A stretch of DNA of 29,053 nt from an uncultured Oscillospiraceae bacterium (GTDB taxonomy: Bacteria > Bacillota > Clostridia > Oscillospirales > Oscillospiraceae): assembly GCA_934597175.1 (NCBI GenBank), contig CAKTQR010000029.1, positions 1 through 29,053 of the forward strand, given 5' to 3'. Positions 7,200-14,013 of this stretch are shown here, one piece after another. The translations under genes were made by a program, and so were the position numbers. The notes below the pieces were generated by a model. It made no database searches. It saw only the letters and a list, made by a program, of their open reading frames with translations, and was not told the DNA's origin. The stretch's first letter is position 1; every line of letters begins with the position of its first letter.

Positions 7200-7227
7200 A
7201 TCATCCTATGCCGCACGGGGGAATTGT
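7177..7227 (-). promoter_or_regulatory. Inverted repeat enclosing the ZIP start codon and binding site
   Basis: ACAATTCCCCC (7177-7187) and GGGGGAATTGT (7217-7227) are perfect 11-bp arms with a 29-base loop. In the minus-strand mRNA the loop holds AGGATG and the ATG at 7199. No T-tract follows, so it is not a normal terminator. Translational control is inferred. Confidence 0.6.
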
Positions 7228-7230
7228 GTT

Positions 7231-7977
7231 TCAAATTTTTACGGATATCTCGCCACTACGGAGCGTTTTTGTCTCGCCGTCCACGGTCTCGACGACGAGC
7301 CCGAAGTCGGGGGTAATGTCCTTTGCAAGTGCGTCGTAATCGCCGTCGGGCGCTTTGACGGTGACGACCCTGCCGAGCATGGTGCAGCGGGACTTGTACT
7401 CGTTTAGGTATGCGCCTTTATCCTCGCACCATGCGGCGTACATGCTGTCGAGCTCTGTAAGTATCGCCGAGATGAGCTTGCCACGCTCGATGATGAGGCC
7501 GGTCTGCGAATAGATAGACCCCGCCGTGTGCCTCAGCTCCTCGGGGAAGTCCTCGGGGCGGGTGATGACATTGAGCCCTATGCCGATGACGGCGTAATCT
7601 AATTTATCGGCGCTGACGGCGCTCTCGCACAGGATGCCGCAGATCTTTTTGCCCTTGAGGTACAGGTCGTTGACCCACTTTATCTCGGGCTTAACGCCGC
7701 TGACGGTCTCTATCGCCATGCACACGGCGGCGGCGGTGTTCGCCGTCAGGCTCTGGGCGCAGTCTACAGCGCAATCCGGGCGCAGCAGCAGCGACATGTA
7801 CACGCCCAAGCCCTGCGCCGAGGCAAAGCTCCTGCCCATGCGGCCTCGACCGGCGGTCTGCGCATTGGCGATGACGACCGTGCCCTCGCCCGCTCCCTCG
7901 GCGGCGAGCTTTTTGAGATAGTTATTCGTCGAGTCAATCGACTCAAACGCATTGAGCTTTATCTGCAGTTTTTTCAT
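7231..7977 (-). CDS. birA: Biotin--[acetyl-CoA carboxylase] ligase, single-domain (BirA without HTH)
   Basis: The 248-residue product carries the biotin-ligase signature GRGRMG (residues 43-48) that binds biotinyl-AMP, the KWVNDLY segment at 100-106 and GKKICGIL at 109-116 with the active-site lysine, then a C-terminal SH3-like domain. It has no N-terminal DNA-binding domain, so it should not repress biotin genes. Its substrate in this window is pyruvate carboxylase (20472-23903). The ATG at 7977 has TAAGG five bases upstream; a start at 8001 is possible but has no site. It overlaps the upstream transporter gene by 35 bases, so translation is probably coupled. Confidence 0.95.
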   Translation of the reverse strand: MKKLQIKLNAFESIDSTNNYLKKLAAEGAGEGTVVIANAQTAGRGRMGRSFASAQGLGVYMSLLLRPDCAVDCAQSLTANTAAAVCMAIETVSGVKPEIKWVNDLYLKGKKICGILCESAVSADKLDYAVIGIGLNVITRPEDFPEELRHTAGSIYSQTGLIIERGKLISAILTELDSMYAAWCEDKGAYLNEYKSRCTMLGRVVTVKAPDGDYDALAKDITPDFGLVVETVDGETKTLRSGEISVKI

Positions 7978-9037
7978 TTGCCTTACCTGCTTTTCTGACA
8001 TTTATATAGTGCTCTATCATGAGGACGATGAACACGCTGCTGCAATAGCCGAATATCGGGTATATCACGCCGATGAGGTCACCGAAGCCGACAAGGCTGC
8101 CGCAGACGGTGGCGGCGGCGCAGACGACGGTGAACAGCGTTTTGTAGTCTTTGATGCGCTCGGACTTTCGGAAAATGATGCTCGTGAAGCCGACGAGATT
8201 GGAAAGCGCCGTGCCGAACATCGCAAGCAGGAGCAGCACTCCGTAGACTATGCCGACCGCCTTGCCCTTTGACTGCGCAAGGGCGAGCATGGGAAGCTCG
8301 GCACTTGACAGCTGAGGCTCGGCGCTTATCGACAGCAGCACGCTTCCGGCGATGGTGACGAGCACCGCAGCGCCGATGGCGACGCCGCAGACGGCGGCCT
8401 TTTTGCTTTTCATGAATTCACCGAGCGGCGATATCATGGCGATATTTCCAAAGGTATTATAGCAGGCAAACGACAGCGCCGCAACCACCCACGAGCCCAT
8501 GAGCGGATTTGCGCCCGCCGCCGCAGGCTGCACAAACTGCACGCCGTTTTGCGAAACGCTGATGATGCCGAAAACGAGCGTCACGACGGCAAGCACGGGA
8601 ACCGTTGCCGAGAACGCCGCAACCATGCCGCCGAGCCCGGCAAGCGACACATATGCAACCAGTGCCGCCAGCACGGCCGAGCCGAGCACCGTCGGGATGC
8701 CGAACAGCTGATTTAAAAGTGCGCCCGCACCGGCGGACATGATGGTGCACACGCCGAACAAAAACAGCAGCTCCAGCACCGTCACGGCGGCACGCAGGAC
8801 GGAAATGTCCCATCGCACGACGAGCTTATCTATATCACCGATGCCGCTTATTCTGTTGAGGTCGAGCATGAGGATGCCGACGCTGAAAAGCACCGCCATT
8901 GCGACGGCAAGCCCGACTGCGCCCCTTGCGCCGAACGAGCCGAAAAACTGCCAAAGCTCCTGTCCGGACACATAGCCCGCACCGAGAAAACAGCCGGCAA
9001 ACGCAAGCCCCAAATTCAATGCACCTATCTTTTTCAC
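7943..9037 (-). CDS. YkvI-like membrane transporter
   Basis: The 364-residue protein has about ten hydrophobic helices, beginning LGLAFAGCFLGAGYVSGQE and followed by WQFFGSFG, close to the start of Bacillus YkvI-type proteins of the APC (LeuT-fold) superfamily. Substrates are not established for the family; amino-acid or other sodium-linked uptake is suspected. It starts with a GTG at 9037 behind a strong GGGAGGGG site. It is the first gene of an operon with the biotin ligase and the ZIP transporter, so biotin-precursor or nutrient uptake is possible but unproven. Confidence 0.8.
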   Translation of the reverse strand: MKKIGALNLGLAFAGCFLGAGYVSGQELWQFFGSFGARGAVGLAVAMAVLFSVGILMLDLNRISGIGDIDKLVVRWDISVLRAAVTVLELLFLFGVCTIMSAGAGALLNQLFGIPTVLGSAVLAALVAYVSLAGLGGMVAAFSATVPVLAVVTLVFGIISVSQNGVQFVQPAAAGANPLMGSWVVAALSFACYNTFGNIAMISPLGEFMKSKKAAVCGVAIGAAVLVTIAGSVLLSISAEPQLSSAELPMLALAQSKGKAVGIVYGVLLLLAMFGTALSNLVGFTSIIFRKSERIKDYKTLFTVVCAAATVCGSLVGFGDLIGVIYPIFGYCSSVFIVLMIEHYINVRKAGKANEKTADKAQCV

Positions 9038-9067
9038 TGCGACCCCTCCCTATCCAAACATCATACT

Positions 9068-9095
9068 ATCATACCTTGAAACCCGGATATGTCAA
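9068..9095 (-). promoter_or_regulatory. SigA promoter of the YkvI-birA-ZIP operon
   Basis: On the minus strand TTGACA (9095-9090) and TATGAT (9073-9068) are 16 bp apart, with the GTG start at 9037. Confidence 0.7.
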
Positions 9096-9317
9096 TAGGC
9101 AAAAACGCTTTTGTTGGCGGCAAGTGATTTACATAACATGTTGATAACCGTGTTGAAACTGTTCAAAACCCCTGATAACAGGCGCTCCGGACCGCCGAAA
9201 CGGTTACATAACAATGCCGAAATCGTGCGGATGCTGTCGAATACACAAAATAAAATTCTGCAAACGACATAAAAATACACCGAACAAAACCGGCTCAGCG
9301 TTATTGACTGCACCCCA
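9096..9317. other. Intergenic stretch without recognised gene
   Basis: Between the YkvI promoter and the repeat element I see no convincing gene. The only longer reading (minus strand, to 9313) has no binding site and no family resemblance. A small CCTG/CAGG hairpin lies near 9171-9182. TTGACT at 9304 has no partner -10 element. Confidence 0.5.
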
Positions 9318-9516
9318 AATTTGCGCAGGCGGTGCGGGGTGGGGACAAATCGCCCCCCAAGGGGGTGCGCAGCAGTTTTGAGCGAGCTATTTTTCGTTCA
9401 GACAAATAAAAAAATCCGGTAATACTTTGTGTATTACCGGAATTTTTTGTGCGGTATGGGCGGAAAAGAGCCGGTCAAAACCGGTTCGTCACCGCACCGT
9501 GCCGCCTGTGCAAATT
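9318..9516 (+). repeat. Dispersed structured repeat, copy A
   Basis: The core (9373-9483, 111 bp) has imperfect terminal inverted repeats: left CAGTTTTGAGCGAGCT, right arm complement CGGTTTTGACCGGCTC. Its centre is a perfect hairpin CCGGTAATAC/GTATTACCGG (9416-9440), with six T after it on the plus strand and seven T on the minus strand. The variable hairpin (C-rich/G-rich, 9351-9369) lies left of the core. Outer arms 9318-9332 and 9502-9516 match at 14 of 15 positions, the odd pair being G-U on the plus strand. The right end is four bases from the rplA stop, and the minus-strand hairpin is well placed as the rplA operon terminator. Copies B, C and D are described separately. Confidence 0.85.
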
Positions 9517-9520
9517 CTAA

Positions 9521-10213
9521 TTACAGCTGCTTCTGAGCGTTGATCTTGACGCCGGGGCCCATGGTGGAAGCGGTGACGCAGGACTTGATGTACTGGCCCT
9601 TTGCCGCTGCGGGCTTTGCCTTGATGATAGCGCCGATGAGTGCTGCATAGTTCTCATACAGCTTCTGCTCGCCGAAGGATACCTTGCCGATGGGGCAGTG
9701 GATGATGTTGGTCTTGTCCAGACGGTACTCGACCTTACCGGCCTTAGACTCCTTGACAGCCTGAGTGATGTTCGGGGTGACGGTGCCTGCCTTGGGGGAG
9801 GGCATCAGGCCCTTAGGTCCGAGGATCTTACCGAGACGGCCGACAGTACCCATCATGTCGGGAGTGGCGATAACGGTATCGAACTCAAACCAGTTTTCCT
9901 TCTGGATCTTCTCGACGAGATCCATGCCGCCTGCGTAATCTGCGCCTGCTGCCAGAGCCTCTTCCTTGCGCTCTTCCTTGCAGAACACGAGAACACGGAC
10001 GGTCTTGCCGGTGCCGTTGGGAAGGACGATTGCGCCGCGGACCTGCTGGTCAGCGTGACGGCCGTCAACACCGAGCTTGACATGCAGCTCGACGGTCTCG
10101 TCGAACTTTGCCTTGCTTGCCTTTATTACCAGGCCGAATGCCTCCATGGGATCATAGAGGGCCTGCTTATCTATGAGCTTTGCGCTCTCTTTATAATTTT
10201 TACCTCTAAACAA
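9521..10213 (-). CDS. rplA: 50S ribosomal protein L1
   Basis: The 230-residue protein shows L1 throughout: RGKNYKESAKLID at the start, LGVDGRHADQQVRG, and the GRLGKILGPKGLMPSPKAGTV signature. L1 binds 23S rRNA at the L1 stalk and can repress its own operon. The start codon is TTG (10213) with AGGAGG eight bases upstream; no in-frame ATG fits the conserved N-terminus. It is the last gene of the rpmG-secE-nusG-rplK-rplA operon; the hairpin of repeat copy A probably acts as its terminator. rplJ and rplL, which often follow in other genomes, are not next to it here. Confidence 0.98.
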   Translation of the reverse strand: MFRGKNYKESAKLIDKQALYDPMEAFGLVIKASKAKFDETVELHVKLGVDGRHADQQVRGAIVLPNGTGKTVRVLVFCKEERKEEALAAGADYAGGMDLVEKIQKENWFEFDTVIATPDMMGTVGRLGKILGPKGLMPSPKAGTVTPNITQAVKESKAGKVEYRLDKTNIIHCPIGKVSFGEQKLYENYAALIGAIIKAKPAAAKGQYIKSCVTASTMGPGVKINAQKQL

Positions 10214-10271
10214 TTTCGTTTCCTCCTAATATTGTGGTTCGTCGGATGGATAAATCCTCCCACGGGGACGA

Positions 10272-10697
10272 TCAGTCGCCTACGACTACGCCCATAGAAC
10301 GGCAGGTGCCGGCGATCATGCTCATTGCAGACTCGATGTCGGTGCAGTTGAGGTCGGGCATCTTCTGCTCAGCTATCTTGCGAAGGTCTTCCTTGCTGAT
10401 GGTCGCAACCTTGTCTCTCTGGGGGACGCCGGAAGCGGTCTCGATGCCGCAAGCCTTCTTTATCAGCAGTGCTGCGGGGGGAGTCTTGGTGATAAAGGTG
10501 AAGCTGCGGTCGGAGTAAACGGTGATGACGACAGGGATCATCATACCCATATCGCCCTTGGTACGCTCGTTAAAATCCTTGGTGAACTGGCCGATATTTA
10601 CGCCGTACTGACCAAGTGCGGGGCCTACAGGGGGAGCGGGAGTTGCCTTTCCTGCAGGAACCTGGAATCTGACATAGCCAACTATTTTCTGTGCCAT
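10272..10697 (-). CDS. rplK: 50S ribosomal protein L11
   Basis: The 141-residue protein is full length for L11. It has the N-terminal VRFQVPAGKATPAPPVGPALGQYGVNI segment (proline-rich, needed for RelA and release-factor signalling) and the C-terminal rRNA-binding domain ending AGTCRSMGVVV. L11 forms the base of the stalk with the GTPase-associated rRNA. ATG 10697 has GAGGTG seven bases upstream. It lies between nusG and rplA with an 18-base and a 58-base gap. Confidence 0.98.
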   Translation of the reverse strand: MAQKIVGYVRFQVPAGKATPAPPVGPALGQYGVNIGQFTKDFNERTKGDMGMMIPVVITVYSDRSFTFITKTPPAALLIKKACGIETASGVPQRDKVATISKEDLRKIAEQKMPDLNCTDIESAMSMIAGTCRSMGVVVGD

Positions 10698-10715
10698 TAT
10701 TCAGCACCTCTTTCT

Positions 10716-11240
10716 TTAATCATTAATTTCTTCGACCTGGTCGAGGTTAAGGTCAACGGGGGTCTCCCTGCCGAACATGGAGACGACGACACGAACTCTG
10801 TCCTTCTCGGGCTCAAGCTCTTCAACGATGCCGTTAAAGCCCGCAAGAGGACCGTCGATGACCTTGACACTGTCACCGACACCGTAGCCTGTGACGATCT
10901 CATGACGCTCAACGCCCAGATCATAAATTTCCTGCTCCGTGAGGGGAACGGCCTTGCCGCCTGCGCCTACGAAGCCTGTTGCACCGCGAACATTGTGGAT
11001 AAGATGCCAGCTGTCATCGGTAAGCACCATCTTGCACAGCACATAGCCGGGAAACACCTTGCGCTCGACGGTTTTCTCGCCTGCGTCGGTGAATTCGGTG
11101 ACCGTCTCCAGCGGGATGTTTACCTCGTGGATCAGATCCGTCATATTGCGGTTTTCCGCTGCCTTCATAATGGCGGCAGCAACTGCGTTCTCATACCCGG
11201 AATAGGTATGGATCACATACCATTTTGCATCTTCTGCCAT
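10716..11240 (-). CDS. nusG: Transcription termination/antitermination protein NusG
   Basis: The 174-residue protein has the NGN domain (WYVIHTYSGYENAV at the start, KVFPGYVLCKM in the middle) and a C-terminal KOW motif (GDSVKVIDGPLAGFNGIVEE, about residues 123-142). NusG binds RNA polymerase at the clamp and affects pausing and termination. ATG 11240 has CAGG nine bases upstream. It follows secE by five bases in the usual bacterial order. Confidence 0.98.
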   Translation of the reverse strand: MAEDAKWYVIHTYSGYENAVAAAIMKAAENRNMTDLIHEVNIPLETVTEFTDAGEKTVERKVFPGYVLCKMVLTDDSWHLIHNVRGATGFVGAGGKAVPLTEQEIYDLGVERHEIVTGYGVGDSVKVIDGPLAGFNGIVEELEPEKDRVRVVVSMFGRETPVDLNLDQVEEIND

Positions 11241-11245
11241 AATCG

Positions 11246-11524
11246 TTAACCTGCAAGCTGGAAGATGACATTCACGACCATGCCTGCGGCCTTATCGAAG
11301 GCGAACAGGATAACGGCGGCGACTGCCATAACGACAAGCGCTATACCTGTGTTCTGCGTAAGCTGCTTCGGCGTAGGCCATACGACCTTCCTGAGTTCGC
11401 TTTTCATATCACGAAACCATTTGCCGATGCGCTGGAAGAAACCAAGCTTCTTATCTTCTTTCTTGACGGCATTCGTGTTTTTGGCGGTAGCTGCGGGTTT
11501 CGCATTCTTCTTTTCTTCAGCCAT
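11246..11524 (-). CDS. secE: Preprotein translocase subunit SecE
   Basis: The product has 92 residues from the ATG at 11524: a charged A/K-rich start, the conserved amphipathic FRDMKSELRKVVWPTPKQL segment and one C-terminal membrane helix (about 67-88), as in one-helix SecE proteins of the SecYEG channel. An ATG at 11536 is immediately next to AAAGG, leaving no spacing, so the second ATG (site about 12 bases away) is preferred, although four more residues are possible. It sits between rpmG and nusG. Confidence 0.95.
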   Translation of the reverse strand: MAEEKKNAKPAATAKNTNAVKKEDKKLGFFQRIGKWFRDMKSELRKVVWPTPKQLTQNTGIALVVMAVAAVILFAFDKAAGMVVNVIFQLAG

Positions 11525-11548
11525 TTTTGCACTCATCCTTTCAGAAAG

Positions 11549-11707
11549 TTACTTGGTCTCGACATGCTTGGTGTGCTTTCTGCAGAACGGGCAATACTTG
11601 CTGCGTTCAAGACGATCGGAAGTATTCTTCTTATTCTTGACCGTGTTGTAGTTTCTCTGCTTGCACTCGTCACATCTCAAGGTGATTTTGACTCTGTTGT
11701 CAGCCAT
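11549..11707 (-). CDS. rpmG: 50S ribosomal protein L33 (zinc-binding type)
   Basis: A 52-residue reading from the ATG at 11707, with AGGAGG upstream. It begins MADNRVKITLRCDECK and contains NYNTVKNKKN, then YCPFCRKHT near the end. The C-x2-C and C-x2-C pairs (CDEC, CPFC) form the zinc ribbon of the C+ form of L33, so no zinc-free paralogue is needed for its function. It is the first gene of the operon with secE, nusG, rplK and rplA, its usual place in Firmicutes. Confidence 0.97.
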   Translation of the reverse strand: MADNRVKITLRCDECKQRNYNTVKNKKNTSDRLERSKYCPFCRKHTKHVETK

Positions 11708-11759
11708 ACTTTTCGGCACCTCCTATATTATTTGTCCGCATTACGGAGCGGACATTTGC

Positions 11760-11806
11760 CTCCCTGTATGGATCGGGAGCGCCTTGTCCGGCGCAAAAAT
11801 TTGCGC
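11760..11806 (-). promoter_or_regulatory. Leader with mutually exclusive hairpins before rpmG
   Basis: In the minus-strand leader one GCGC block (11790-11797) can pair either with TTTGCGC (11800-11806) or with GCGCC (11779-11783). A further CTCCC/GGGAG pair (11760-11764 with 11775-11779) overlaps the second option by one base. Competing stems are typical of attenuators, but no T-tract is seen, so function is inference. Confidence 0.4.
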
Positions 11807-11841
11807 ACGAAAAAAGACCTCTCATCCGACAGGTACTGATA

Positions 11842-11870
11842 AATATACCATAGTCAAACCTTGAGGTCAA
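11842..11870 (-). promoter_or_regulatory. SigA promoter of the rpmG-secE-nusG-rplK-rplA operon
   Basis: On the minus strand TTGACC (11870-11865) and TATATT (11847-11842) are exactly 17 bp apart. The rpmG start is 135 bases downstream, leaving a structured leader. Confidence 0.85.
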
Positions 11871-11897
11871 GTATTTTCGCCTATATTATTCGATTTT

Positions 11898-12836
11898 TCA
11901 GAACAGTCCCATGCTTTTTAGCACCAGCGCCCATGCGAACATGGTCACGCAGCTCAGTGCGCTCGTCATAACGACAAGATCGCCCGCCAGAACATCGTCG
12001 CCGCCCATCTGCTGGGTCATGGTGAAGGTCGACACACCCGTGGGCGAGCCGAAGATGGCGATCATCGCCGCAAGCTCCACACCCCGGATGCCGCACAGCA
12101 CCGACAGCGTGAGGAATATCGCAGGCACGACGATGAGTCTGCCGACGCAGACCATCGTAAGCTGCTTTTTATATCTCCCGATGCCCTTGAACTCGAAAAA
12201 CGCACCGAGCAGGAAGAGCATCAGGGGGCTTGCCGCCTTGCCTATCATGCTCAGCGCCGACTCGATTGCCGTCGGTAGCTTGAGCCCGATAAGCTGCACC
12301 ACGATGCCGGCAACGATACCGATGATGAGCGGATGCTTAATGATATCCAGCAATATCTTGCCCACACTGGGCTTTGTGCCGTTGAATATCTCCAGCGTTA
12401 TGACGGCAAGGATGTTGAATATCGGGATGATGACCGCAACGAGCATGACGACAGGGCCGAGATCGGCGCCCTCGACGAGCTGCGACGCCAGCGGTATGCC
12501 CATGATGACGAAGTTCGAGCGGTAAAGTCCCTGTATCATCGCCCCACGCTTGTCGTCGCTTTTTTCCGTGAGCACGACAAAGCCGAAGCTCAGACCGTAC
12601 AGCACCAGCACGCACACCGCCGCAAAAATGATCACCCTCGGCTGAACGGCAGCGGACAGGTCCGAGGTATACATATTATAAAACAGCATGATGGGCATAA
12701 AGAATCTGAACGCCCACTTGTTCACCTTAGGCACATCCGTCGGGCTTATCGCACCCGTAAGTCTGGCAACGAAGCCGAGCGCCATGACGAGAAACAGCGG
12801 TACAACGGCGTTTACGCATACGGAAAGGCTGCTCAC
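11898..12836 (-). CDS. AEC-family permease (auxin efflux carrier/malate permease type)
   Basis: The 312-residue protein has about ten membrane helices in two bundles. The first contains VVPLFLVMALGFVARLTG and FRFFMPIMLFYNMY, typical of the AEC family. The C-terminal half has GSPTGVSTFTMTQQMGGD, the usual glycine/proline-rich crossover helix. Substrates in the family include malate and other organic acids; here it is unknown. It starts with GTG (12836) behind AGAGGAA and overlaps the DUF896 stop by four bases, so the two are in one operon led by yfbR. The rpmG promoter begins 28 bases after its stop. Confidence 0.88.
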   Translation of the reverse strand: MSSLSVCVNAVVPLFLVMALGFVARLTGAISPTDVPKVNKWAFRFFMPIMLFYNMYTSDLSAAVQPRVIIFAAVCVLVLYGLSFGFVVLTEKSDDKRGAMIQGLYRSNFVIMGIPLASQLVEGADLGPVVMLVAVIIPIFNILAVITLEIFNGTKPSVGKILLDIIKHPLIIGIVAGIVVQLIGLKLPTAIESALSMIGKAASPLMLFLLGAFFEFKGIGRYKKQLTMVCVGRLIVVPAIFLTLSVLCGIRGVELAAMIAIFGSPTGVSTFTMTQQMGGDDVLAGDLVVMTSALSCVTMFAWALVLKSMGLF

Positions 12837-13039
12837 TTTTCTTTCCTCTGAAGCTTATGCTTTCTGCCGTCGGGGGTCTGGATGTAGGTGTTGTCGAGCA
12901 CCTGCTGAGCTCCTTTGCGCCACTCTGCGATATACTCCTTGCGCAGAGTGTCCCGCTCATGGAGCTCCTCGTCGGTGAGCTCACGCTCCTTTGCAAGGCG
13001 GGCAAGCTCGTTTATTCTTTGAATTTTCGTGTTTTCCAT
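12833..13039 (-). CDS. DUF896 (YnzC-like) small protein
   Basis: The 68-residue protein has the DUF896 layout: IQRINELARLAKERELTDEE, then a helix with LRKEYIAEWRKG and a short conserved end (YIQTPDGRKHKL). The Bacillus relatives YnzC and YneB-operon proteins form two-helix hairpins and are linked to the SOS region, but their function is unknown. It starts at ATG 13039, overlapping the yfbR stop by one base (TAATG), with GGGGAG nine bases upstream. Cysteines are absent. Confidence 0.92.
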   Translation of the reverse strand: MENTKIQRINELARLAKERELTDEELHERDTLRKEYIAEWRKGAQQVLDNTYIQTPDGRKHKLQRKEK

Positions 13040-13626
13040 TAATCAATGCTCCCCAGTTCGTCAAGCGTTTTCTCAAACGCAGGTATAAAATGCTCGATAA
13101 AATACTCGACCTCGGGCATGTTGTAGCCGTGCAGGGCATCGAGCGTCTGCTGCTCGGCGGAGGCAAACTCGTTGTTGCCCGCCTTGCGCTCCTCGATGCA
13201 CTTTATATAGGCACTCATCTTGTCGGCAGCCTTGACGATGGGATGAAGCTCTTTAACCACATCTCCCGTCAAAACCGGCTCAAATGCGCCTCTGAGCTCC
13301 ACAGGAAGCATATTGAGCAGCTTTTCTGATGCTATCTGCTCCACTTTGCGGTAAGCGCTCATTATCTCGTCGTCGTGGTATTTTATCGGCGTGGGCAGAT
13401 CGCCGGTGAGTATCTCGCTTGCGTCGTGATACAGTGCGACCGTTGCGCAGGCGTCGGCGTCGCAGGGGATGCCGAACACATCACGGCGGATAACGCCCAG
13501 CGCATGGGCGATGACTGCGACCATGTGGCTGTGCTCCTGAATATTTTCATGTATCGAATTGCGCATGAGACTCCAGCGCTCGATGTATCTCATTCTTGAT
13601 ATCAGCGCAAAGAAATTACTGTCCAT
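13039..13626 (-). CDS. yfbR: 5'-deoxynucleotidase YfbR (HD domain)
   Basis: The 195-residue product resembles E. coli YfbR along its whole length: RMRYIERWSLMRN, EHSHMVAVIAHAL, YHDASEILTGDLPTP, and YIKCIEERKAGNNEF. The HD metal and active-site residues are H32, H67-D68 and D135, plus R17-W18. The enzyme removes the phosphate from deoxynucleoside 5'-monophosphates, giving dNTP-pool control in the cytoplasm. The ATG at 13626 has ACAGG eight bases upstream and a promoter at 13657-13685. It heads the yfbR-DUF896-AEC operon. Confidence 0.97.
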   Translation of the reverse strand: MDSNFFALISRMRYIERWSLMRNSIHENIQEHSHMVAVIAHALGVIRRDVFGIPCDADACATVALYHDASEILTGDLPTPIKYHDDEIMSAYRKVEQIASEKLLNMLPVELRGAFEPVLTGDVVKELHPIVKAADKMSAYIKCIEERKAGNNEFASAEQQTLDALHGYNMPEVEYFIEHFIPAFEKTLDELGSID

Positions 13627-13656
13627 TTTTTGACCTGTCCGTTCCTTTTTTTCGAC

Positions 13657-13685
13657 ATTTTATCACAGCCGCCGCCACAATTCAA
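13657..13685 (-). promoter_or_regulatory. SigA promoter of the yfbR operon
   Basis: On the minus strand TTGAAT (13685-13680) and TAAAAT (13662-13657) are 17 bp apart, 31 bases before the yfbR start. Confidence 0.7.
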
Positions 13686-13699
13686 CCGCACGATGCTTG

Positions 13700-13728
13700 T
13701 TGATTTTTCATAAAAATATGACTATACT
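13700..13728 (+). promoter_or_regulatory. SigA promoter reading into repeat copy D and the lipoprotein
   Basis: TTGATT (13700-13705) and TATACT (13723-13728) are 17 bp apart. A transcript from about 13735 would include the whole copy D as a leader of the gene at 14014. Confidence 0.65.
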
Positions 13729-13750
13729 GTATGTGAATCGCCAAAAAACA

Positions 13751-13990
13751 CCCTCGGTTGACAAGGGGATGTACGCCTGACAGCGTTTTTCCAGCATCTT
13801 CGTTAGAGAAGAACATGTCTCATGTAGCATTTGCCTGCTGTCAGGTGCGAAGCAGTTTTGGGAGAGCTGATTTTCGTTCAGGCAAAGGCAGAGCCCGACG
13901 GGCATAATGGATATATATGGACTAGGACTTTGACGAAGCGTGGGCGGAAAGCAGTCTGCCAAAACCGTGCATGCACTTGTAAACCGAGGG
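13751..13990 (+). repeat. Dispersed structured repeat, copy D (diverged)
   Basis: The core (13853-13967, 115 bp) keeps both terminal inverted repeats (left CAGTTTTGGGAGAGCT, right part GGGCGGAAAGCAGTCTGCC then AAAACCG) but its centre has changed: the terminator hairpin is lost and a short GCCC/GGGC hairpin takes its place. The variable hairpin arms are CCTGACAGC (13776-13784) and GCTGTCAGG (13837-13845), a perfect 9-bp pair. Outer arms 13751-13765 and 13976-13990 match at 14 of 15 positions. It lies in the leader of the lipoprotein gene. Confidence 0.7.
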
Positions 13991-14013
13991 TAAAAGTGAA
14001 AGGAGAAACCGAC

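Noticed and set aside
9092..9313. A 73-codon frame upstream of YkvI on the minus strand
   Set aside because: No ribosome binding site, low-complexity composition and overlap with the promoter of the YkvI operon.
13831..14013. A 61-residue N-terminal extension of the lipoprotein
   Set aside because: It is repeat copy D sequence; the real signal peptide begins at 14014 with AAAGGAG in front.
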